Both the position numbers and the translations under genes were made by a program. A stretch of DNA of 64,000 nt from Xenopus tropicalis. Lineage: Eukaryota; Chordata; Amphibia; Anura; Pipidae. Below, in pieces: positions 55,582 through 64,000 of the stretch. The stretch is from positions 54,388,016 through 54,452,015 of the forward strand of contig NC_030685.2 in NCBI RefSeq assembly GCF_000004195.4, read 5' to 3'. A model generated the notes under the pieces. That model was not told the DNA's origin, ran no database searches, and was given only the letters and a program-made list of their open reading frames with translations. Every line of letters begins with the position of its first letter. Within the stretch, counting starts at the first letter, position 1.

Positions 55582-56774
55582 GGGGGGAATTCACAAAAGT
55601 GGAGACAGTTCTTGGAGTAATCCTGGTGGTAAAACTGATGTAGAATTCTTTCTCCATATTCACAGACAGAAATCCGACTAAAGTCTGATTCAACCACCAC
55701 TTTTCAGATTTGGTGTAAAAAAGACAGTTTGCAGACACTTTTGTGAATTTGTCTTTTAAGCTCAATGTAACCCTGTCAGATCAATTCTATGCTCTTCTGT
55801 TTTGCTTTATTTCACCCAGTCTTTATTTCACACCTCTTGTAGGGGCCCCATTAGGGGACCATTAGCAGATTAATGGGGATTAGCAGCCTATTGTTAGTTA
55901 GTTTCTATCTAAAATAAAACAATAGGTACAAAAAGCACCATTAACACATTTATAAACAAATAAAACAATTATTTAACAAAAAGTGTAATTTATCCAGTCT
56001 TATATATAAATATGTTTTTAGCTCACATTATTATGCTAGTTTTAGCTTAATGAATAAGGCAATAATAACATGTGACTGAATATATTGTATACATTTTTAT
56101 TCAAAGGAAATGTAATGCCTCTCACTGACACTTGCTGCAACTTTTCTGTGCCCCTATAACATGTCCAGAACTGGAGACGCTTGACAGCATTGGCTGTGTC
56201 CTTCTATTTCCAGTAGCCATCTTGGTGATCAGCAAACAGCATATGCACACTGTCACCCAAACTGGGATATTGGGGTACTGTGAATTCAAGGTTGGACTGG
56301 CCCAACAAGGCACTGGATGAAAACCTTATGGCCCCGGTCCTGTCGGGCCCCTTTTCACTGGACATGTTGGTGAGTGGGCCAGATTGCTGTTGACCAGTAA
56401 TCAGTGGGGTGGTAGAGATATAGTGCGGTGGAAGAAAAGTACAGGGGGAGGGCACTTCATTCACCTTTTCCCTTAAAGAATGTATTACGACCCTTACATC
56501 TTGTTACAACAGTGGAATTACATAAAAATATAGAAAAAATTAGAAAGCTCAGCTTGTACTGGAAAAAATGATGTGTAGTTTTCCTAGGCAAACTAAAATT
56601 AAATAGAAATAAAGATGGGTTTGATGGCAGAATGACAGATCTGAAAAAAGCTAAAGACAAATTCATTACAAATTGTCGGTAAAATGACAATATCAGAAAG
56701 CGAAGATAGAGGTCCAACAAATCTATTTCCACTTTTATTTTGTCTCAATATCACCACTTTTGTGAATTCCCCCC
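55582..56774. mobile_element. Element with perfect 21-bp inverted ends, unclassified
   Basis: GGGGGGAATTCACAAAAGTG plus one base at 55582-55602 is matched exactly, inverted, at 56754-56774. A second inner copy, CACTTTTGTGAATTTG at 55737, makes the left 170 bases self-complementary too. The interior includes a repeat-like patch at 56290-56350 (GTTGGACTGGCCCAACAAGG). It could be one 1.2-kb element or two related MITEs. No target duplication is clear. Confidence 0.65.
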
Positions 56775-58073
56775 ATAGTGTCTTTTGGGATTGCATCTGA
56801 AATAGGCCAGTGGGATAAGCATGTGCTTCAGCCAGATGTGATTATTTAGGGTTTTAAATCACCTGTATAAAAGACCGGATTTTGAATGTTATGTTCTTGA
56901 AAGCTATGTTGCTTAGGTTCTTCTGTGCTATGGAGAGTTGGCCCAGTATGAGTCAATACTATGGACAGGCTTGCTTTAATTTAATTTATAGCAGAAGAAT
57001 CAATGTAAGGCTCTGGCCTTTGGTTGGTGATTGACAGACATGGTCAGAAAGAGAGAATTGCAAGAGACACATTTTCTACAGTTGGGCAAAGGCTGCAGAC
57101 ATCAGGATTTCTTACATTATTAATAGTAAAATAGTTTATAATCAGTTATACATTACAAGGCATTCAGACTTTGATAATCAGCTATGGCAACAAGCCAACC
57201 ATATTGTAATCTTCCATCTGCAAAAACTCTTATTTGTAACCAGTATGACTTAGGCTTATATTGCTCATCTCTTGGAGCAAGAACCAACGCTATTTTTAGA
57301 CTCAATTGTAAAGAAACCAGAAAAGGTCTTGGTTGAACATTGCCCACTTAAAATATAATTTGACCGTAATCACCTAAGTGGACCATAAATAGAAGCTGGC
57401 CTTTGGACCACACATATAATTATCACATACCATAATCTACCATAATACTATAATATATTTTAGCAAAAGATAACTTACTACTAACTTATGCAAAGAAATA
57501 TAAAACTCATCAAGTATGAGAGTATAAACACAATTCCTCTAACTCTTATGCTCAACCTTGCTTTCTGGAGCATGAAATGTATTTTCCTAACAATATTTCA
57601 AAAAGTAATAAAGGAGATAGACCTGCCATTAGCTACATTTCATACAAGTTCTTTTCTGAAAAACATAGAGTTATGCCACAGATTCAGATACAAATTACAG
57701 TTGATTATTACACTGCAATTATTTTCTGATGGAAATATAAAATATTATTTTCCAATTCTTTTATAGTAATAGGCTGTTAGCTCAGTATGTGGCAGAAAGA
57801 ATATGTATCACCATAATCCTTTTTAATTATTCCTTTTATTTATTAAGTGCTTTTTTTATTTGTCGAGGGTGAACCATTAACAAAATACAATTGAAATTAC
57901 TATTGAAATCAAAAGGTAACATTTTATTTTCTTACATATCACTATTTTTATAACAAGAAGGATGTAGACAGCAACAGTTATCTGTTATCCACAGGGAGAT
58001 ATTTGCACAAAAGAATCTGTACAAAGGAAAGAGAATTAGCTAAAGAAGCTGTAACTTGTTTTTGCACTGTATG
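56775..58073. other. No recognisable feature
   Basis: AT-rich; no exon or transposon ends seen. Confidence 0.4.
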
Positions 58074-58807
58074 TTAAAGGGATGGTTCACCTTTAAGTTA
58101 GCTTTTAATATGTTATAGAACGGCCAATTCTAATCAACTTCTTCTGCCTCTTTCCAGCTTTTAAACAGGAGTCACCGACCCCAGCAGCCAAAAACTAATG
58201 CTCTGTGAGGCTACAATTGTATTGTTATTGTTACTTTTTATTACTTATCTTTCTATTCAGCCCCTCTACTTTTCATTTATCAGTCACTCTCTCAAACCGC
58301 ACCCTGGTTACTAAGGTAAATTGGACCCTAGCATCCAGATAACTGCTGAAATTCCAAACTAGAGAGCTGTGGAATAAAAAATAAAACAATGAAAAAACTA
58401 CCCCCCAAAAAATGAAGACCAATTGCAAATTGTCTTAGAATAACACTCTCTACATCATTGCCCCCCAACCAGTGGCTCAGGGGCAACATGTTGCTCACTA
58501 ACCCCTTGGATGTTGCTCTCGGTGCCCCCAAACCAGGGAGTTATTTTTGAATTCCTGACTTGGTGGCAAGTTTTGGTTGAATAAAAACAAGATTTACTAC
58601 CAAATAAAGCCCCTGTAAGCTGATAGTGTGCATAGAGGCACCTAATAGCCAATCACAGCCCTTATTTGGCACCTCCATGAACTTTTATGGTGCTTTTGTT
58701 GCTCTCCAAGTCTTTTTACATTTGACTGTGGCTCACGAGTAAGAAAGGTTGGGGACCCCTGCTCTATACCATACTAATAGTTAACCCAAAGGTGAACAAC
58801 CCCTTTA
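58074..58807. mobile_element. T2-like (TTAA) MITE, subfamily A, with nested hAT
   Basis: Starts TTAAAGGGATGGTTCACC and ends GGTGAACAACCCCTTTAC, with the last base of TTAA mutated. Interior CACCGACCCCAGCAGCCAAA, GCACCCTGGTTACTAAGG and CAATTGCAAATTGTCTTAGA matches, inverted, the elements at 1740 and 22774. It is interrupted at 58456-58761. Confidence 0.87.
58456..58761. mobile_element. hAT MITE nested in T2-like element
   Basis: CATTGCCCCCCAACCAGTGG at the left, GGTTGGGGACCCCTG at the right, flanked by CTCTACAT and CTCTATAC (six of eight match). It is the same family as 28858-29092 (shared GGGGCAACATGTTGCTCAC). Confidence 0.85.
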
Positions 58808-60416
58808 CTGAATCTAAGTAGGCAGCTTATTAGCTTAACACAGAAGTGTATGCTTTCCCAGATACAGAAATGGAAACCCAACCTTGGGTAGTCTGTTTTA
58901 TTTTGTGCTTGTGGTGTAAAATATAATGTTTTCTTATATTTCTTTCATACATAAAATATATTAAAAATCCTGATCATTTGGCACCCAACTTCTATACTTT
59001 TACCACAAAAAACCAACTTGTGCATCTGCAAAACTTGGAGCTGATATGACATGTGGTTGCATTAATTATAATTCCATGCACCCGGCCCTGGCGGATTTTC
59101 TATTTAAATGTCATTTATAATCATTTTCAATATCAATCAAAGATCAAGATTATCAAGACCATGATTTTTTCACACTTTACACAGAGAAGGAAGGGTGGAA
59201 TAGGAAATGAGACGACCGCATTGGTTCAGTACAATTTGATAAATCAACCCAACCTTTTCATAAACCATCACGACAACAGAGCTAGGGGTTGTCCCGAATC
59301 CAAATTATGTAAATTCAGAACACACTAAAACCTTCCATTACATAAAACATCTTTATTTGAGAAAGAAAGAAAAAGTGAGTTCCATTCTTCACATTTTTGA
59401 ATTTACGAGTCAAGAAAATCAACCACTTACAGTTATAAAATGTGAAACCTTGTGGTGTATTGAATTCAAAGAAAGGTTCATTTGTAGCCAGACAGATTTC
59501 TTAGTTGACATTCTCCACATTTTCTATCAGACAGTTTCTGTATTCCTTTGACATTCATTTATAAAGTTCAGTGATCAAACAATAAGTTAAATTCCACCTA
59601 AATTGTATTCAGATTTGTTTATTTATTATTTCAGCTCTGGTCAAGGTATCAGTCATTAAGGGAGTTGGAAGTAGAGGTATGGAGTGTAGGTGTGGAGACG
59701 AATATAACTAAAATAATGATAAAATAAAGGTAAAATATACCCCCTCTTTTTGACATGAGGTCATTTAGTTTGGTTTATGTAGAAAAGGTGCAATAAATAT
59801 TATCTGAGCTTCCCTAATAGTCTACCTCTGGTATGTAAGAACCATTTCAACCCACCTTAGACTGGAATAGCCATGCAATCTCTCTGTTACCTTGTTTCAT
59901 TTATAAAGTGATTGATTCTGGGACTTGAACTCCCTATACATTCCATAGTGGGTGGTGCACAGATTCATTGATTTCAGTTGTATTCTGTGTTTTGCACACT
60001 GGAGATTTCATGTTTCCTATTTTTTTATGCTTTTGTTATAGAACTTGTGTTCTGTACTAATCACATTAAGAAATATCTACCCTTTTAAAATTTGAACTAT
60101 TTTTCCTAATGTAGGCCTCTTTAAGGCATCTCTTCACTGGTTTACTCTATTGTATCTATTGCATACATGTTTTCTATTGGCCTTTTGTGTGACTCATTTT
60201 GATTGGCCATTATCCCTATAAATATTCTGTACATGGGTGAGACCACTAGCCTATGAGTAAGTGCTCCATAAGGCACAAACCATGTTAGGCTGTTTTTCCT
60301 GTTCTAATAAATGTTATTTTGATTTATGTTTTTCATTACTGTTTCAATTATTGATGGCTGTTTGCAGCTCAGCAGATTTATCTGCAATCTATTGAACAGT
60401 TTGCTTCCGATATATA
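58808..60416. other. No recognisable feature
   Basis: AT-rich; no exon or clear repeat ends. Confidence 0.4.
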
Positions 60417-61002
60417 AAGGTATGGGACCTAATATACAGAATGCTTAGGATCTGGGGTTTTCTGGATAAGGGATATATATATAATTTGGATATCTGTACC
60501 TAAAAAAGATACTGACACCTAAAATTAAACTGATTTTATTATAGCAAATTGTAATTTTGCCATAAAAGTATTTGCAGCAGTAGTTATAAGAACCTATAAC
60601 TGACAGACTTGAGATGAGATGGTCAGGTTGGCAAAACAGTCAGGTTTAGGAACTTCAAGTGACAATTATTAACAGATGCAAACCTAATGGTGGAACGGTA
60701 TAGGTAACTTTTTATGAACATTAATATTTTGAAAAGTAGTTTTTTTATGTCAGTATCACTTTCAGTTAGCTAAAAATAAATTAGACATTGAAGAAAGCCA
60801 ATTGGATTGTTTTTCCACCAATAAGGATTCATGCAGCTTTGTAAGGATCAGGTACAAGGTACTATTTTATTATTTCAGAGAAAAATGATATTACTTTAAA
60901 AAATTTGAAAACTTTTTAAAACATTTAAAATGGAGTCTTTTGGAGATGACTTTCCTGTAATTCAGCTTACTAGATAATGGGTTGATAAAGGATCTCAAAC
61001 CT
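60417..61002. mobile_element. Tc1/mariner-like CAGGTAT MITE, diverged, with nested insertion
   Basis: Left AAGGTATGGGACCTAATATA and right GGATCTCAAACCTATA are diverged ends; the usual GATCAGGTACAAGGTACTAT and TGGAGATGACTTTCC are present near the right. An inner pair, GATACTGACA at 60509 and TGTCAGTATC at about 60747, marks another small element inserted inside. Ends are approximate. Confidence 0.65.
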
Positions 61003-64000
61003 ATATTTGCAAAACGCATCAGGTTTATTTAAACTTACGGCTAAAGCAGACAGGATGTTCAAAATTTCCTTAATTTAAATCTCTGGTGGTAGAACTGGAG
61101 TTGCCTTGCATTTACCAGAGTCAAACTTGGGCGGCAGGGCACTGAGAAAAAATCTGGTGGGCCCGCGACCCAGACCCTATCCCCGTGGTGCTCACCCACT
61201 GTCTGATCTCTCTCCCCAAGCCACTGAAGATAAGTAAAAAGGTCCAAGTGCTTGTGGGAGAATTTTGGGCGTGTAGTGGGGGCCCCTGTTGGCCCCGCAG
61301 AGGCCAGTCCAAGGCCAGTGGCAGTAACCGCACTTTGCCTCTCTACTGCACTTCTCTGACAGCTTGAATATTGATGTGGCTGTTTTCATCTGCTCCTTCA
61401 CCCTTCCCTATAATTCAAGAAAGCCTCCCTTTTATTTACTACAGGTGTTTCACAATGAAATGGAGAATGCTAATGCTGCCTAAATTCAAACTTTCTATTT
61501 ATCTCTTGCAGCAAAAATACTAAGGAAAAGGGGCCAAAAAGGTTGCATTGCTACACATTTCACTTAACCAAATGATTCTTCAAGCAATTGTAACCTTCTG
61601 TAAATACTTTATTAAAATTTGACAAATTTCAAATACCTACCTTCTTCATTTTCTATTGGTCAGAGTATCCCTGGGACAGGAAAATAATTATTTCTTAAAT
61701 GAAAATAAAAACACAACTTAATAATGAAAGATACTTCAGAAAGGGTGCTTATACTATCCCTCCATTAAGCCCACAAACTAACCACAGTGCCTTGGCTTTC
61801 TCCTACCTGATACTGTATAAATGGCTAATATTAAGTATTTATATTTAGGAATTAAATTCATTTTAGTTCTCATTAAATGAACCCATGGCCAAATTTTGTG
61901 TATGATTAAAACTGCCCCATAGTTTTGCCCTACATGTATTCCAGCACAATCCCATTTACATTTACCCACAGTTTATTTTCTATATATGCTTTTTGTATAA
62001 ATATATGCACCTTATAATACAATGTGTATTTAATCAACATGTGCGGCTGTAGATGTGGGCTTTATCTCATACATTGCACTTGTGTGACTGAAAGTGTCAG
62101 TTCAGTCTTTTGGTTATTAGGAATGCATGGTTTCCTTGCTCAAAAGGATAAACAAAATCTTTACAGTATCTTATCTTATCCATATACCAAACAAGTGTCC
62201 CAGTTCCATGTCAATGTTTTGTAAAATAATGTGGGGGTTTTATATTTGTAATATTTCTATTTGTAACTAGATTTCTTACCTGGAATCCCCAATGCAATTT
62301 GATATGTTGTACCATAGTTTAGTATTTTTCATGTTAAGCAGACATCATGGCTGATTTACTGAACAAGGGTGCAAAGTGCAAAAGTACAAAAGCGATTGCA
62401 AAGCCGGTTGTGCACAAAGGGCCACTGTATTGAGAGGTGAGTGGTGGCTGGCAAAAGTCGCTAGATTGTATATCACTCAAAGCTGCAGGGTAGGGAGGTC
62501 CAGGGGCCGCAAGGCGCATAAATGCCCTGAACACAGCTGCCTTGCTGTCAAAAGTGCTCTACCAGACTTAGTGCTAAGGGCAACTACGGAGATGGTGCTA
62601 ATAATAATTAGCCCATAGCTAGTAAATGCTACCTGCTGATTGGATGATATTGCATATTAGACCAATAGCTCCCTTTTTATTACACCTCTATATATAAGAT
62701 TTGACTAATTCAATTTTAGGACAATGACAAAGAACAGAGAAAGGCTTACATCATTTCAGTATCTTATCAAATTTGTTGAATGGGGCACAAAATGTGCTGA
62801 CCTTAGTGCCTTCTGCAGTGACAGACAGATCTGCTTAGTTCCTTTTGGTTCCTACTTAGTAGACATACAGTATTGTAGGTGCTGCTGGCCATTACTAGAA
62901 AGATTATCAGATTTCCTTCTTGAAGGAATAAGCTTCTTTGTATTTTAAATAGTACAAAAATTAAAAATATATTATAAAATGGTTTGTTTCATTCTGCCCT
63001 TACAAAAAAAATCAACACACTTTTAGATCCTCTTTAAATTAGCTCAAAACTGAGCAAATGCAAAGTTCTTTTAAAGGCTAAAAGCCATAAAAAAGTGCAG
63101 CCTTGTTTTTAATTGTTTTTAATTTTAAAAGTTCTTGTACTTATTATGTACAGGTATATAAGAAAGCCCCAGCTCTCCAGGGCCAACAGCTACATTAATA
63201 ATGGAAAATACCCCTTGAATGAGAAACTGAAATTGGAAGCATAAACATAGCATTGAACAAGTGAGTCCTTTATCCTAATGGTTGAGGTTCAGTGTAATAT
63301 AATGAAGCCAAAATGGCACAATCATCTCTGAAAATAGCTGCCAAAGTACTAAAATAAGCATTCTCACTGGTCACTCTCTTGCATCTGTAATTAAGATTTT
63401 GCATTCTCATTGGTGAATTGTTTTTTGGAATTAAGGGGTGCCTCTATCAGTTGATCAGCTGGTATTTTCATTGGTGGATTATTTTGCATATTAATGTAGC
63501 TGTTTGACCTGGAGAGCTGGCCTGTGCATAATAAGCAAACTGGGGCACTAAGTATCATTTGCATGAGAGTGTCACATGGCCCCCTGCAATGGGAGCTCCC
63601 TCCTGTTGCTGGTAGCATAGTGCATTTTTTGCACAAAATGGTATTGTTTCCCTTAACAAGAATGTAGTCTCTATTAGCCCACACTTCCACTGGGGTAAAC
63701 AATTTTCCACCAATAGGTGCCCTTTAAAAGTCCACAAGAGCAACATATTGCTGTGTAGGGTAAAGCATGTGATTCTGCAGACAATATACATGGGGTTATT
63801 GGCAGAATCATAACTACAAAGGAAGCAGACCCTGCAGTTGCAGGGGGGACAAGGGGTGTAGAGGGCCCAGAGGACCCCAAATGGGTTTTAAGCCCAAATT
63901 GTCTGATGGTACTGTAAATTAATAACGCTGAAACATTAATCAATAAACTTTTATGAGAGATGCCTTTAGCAAAGGGATAAAATGTGGCAGAATTAAGGTT
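61003..64000. other. No gene recognised; repeat fragments
   Basis: A GC-rich patch at 61130-61330 (GGTGGGCCCGCGACCCAGAC) and another at 63825-63890 (GCAGTTGCAGGGGGGACAAG) look like eroded repeats. About 62349-62640 contains GGCTGATTTACTGAACAAGG and GCCCATAGCTAGTAAATGC, probably a diverged palindromic MITE. The short frames have no motif and no splice context. Confidence 0.4.

Overview
This is vertebrate nuclear DNA, AT-rich and crowded with mobile elements. It is most likely from a frog of the genus Xenopus. It holds miniature transposons that start TTAAAGG and duplicate TTAA, the signature of the T2 (Kolobok) family described in Xenopus. It also holds many palindromic 3-bp-TSD elements, L1-like and CR1/L2-like LINE fossils, and a spliced immune gene with a clear tetrapod counterpart. 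I cannot tell X. tropicalis from X. laevis by eye.

The only host gene I can support is a four-exon gene on the + strand, an orthologue of the T-cell co-stimulatory receptor CD28. Exon 1 (signal peptide) is at 17097-17151, exon 2 (Ig V domain with the MYPPPY ligand loop) at 26763-27110, exon 3 (stalk and transmembrane) at 29932-30047, and exon 4 (cytoplasmic tail) at 31608-31721. All junctions are GT/AG and in phase, giving a predicted 210-residue type I membrane protein. Three features are unusual. Both canonical Ig-fold cysteines are phenylalanine. The stalk cysteine that links mammalian CD28 dimers is missing, while a new cysteine sits just after MYPPPY. The tail motif is YINV instead of YMNM, which keeps the YxN Grb2 site but loses the YxxM PI3-kinase consensus.

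The 17 kb upstream and about 32 kb downstream contain no other exon I can recognise, and no second MYPPPY exon (CTLA4). They are filled with transposons. The main ones are T2-like MITEs (1740, 8707, 21410, 22774, 24264, 24694, 52820, 58074) and TA-flanked Tc1/mariner-like MITEs starting CAGGTAT (21328, 23061, 37846, 60417). There are palindromic MITEs with a 3-bp TSD (4097, 8040, 9417, 11978, 13329, 35635, 48853) and hAT elements with 8-bp TSDs (19131, 27417, 28858, 31312, 58456). A solo LTR (34113-34747) has a perfect 5-bp TSD. Truncated L1-like LINEs lie at 33955, 36420, 42861 and 52461, and CR1/L2-like LINE fragments at 30655, 45300 and 53459. Several insertions are nested, so their order can be read.

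The most unusual non-coding structures are two hAT elements that used the same 8-bp target inside CD28 intron 2, giving three copies of CCTTATAG, and a 34-bp minisatellite with higher-order periodicity inside one of them. There are also foldback elements next to TA microsatellites that carry hammerhead-ribozyme-like core motifs, and an eleven-unit tandem array at 41.0-42.6 kb that repeats an inverted CCAAT box next to a GC/CACC box. Most of the long open frames in the window are by-products of these repeats.
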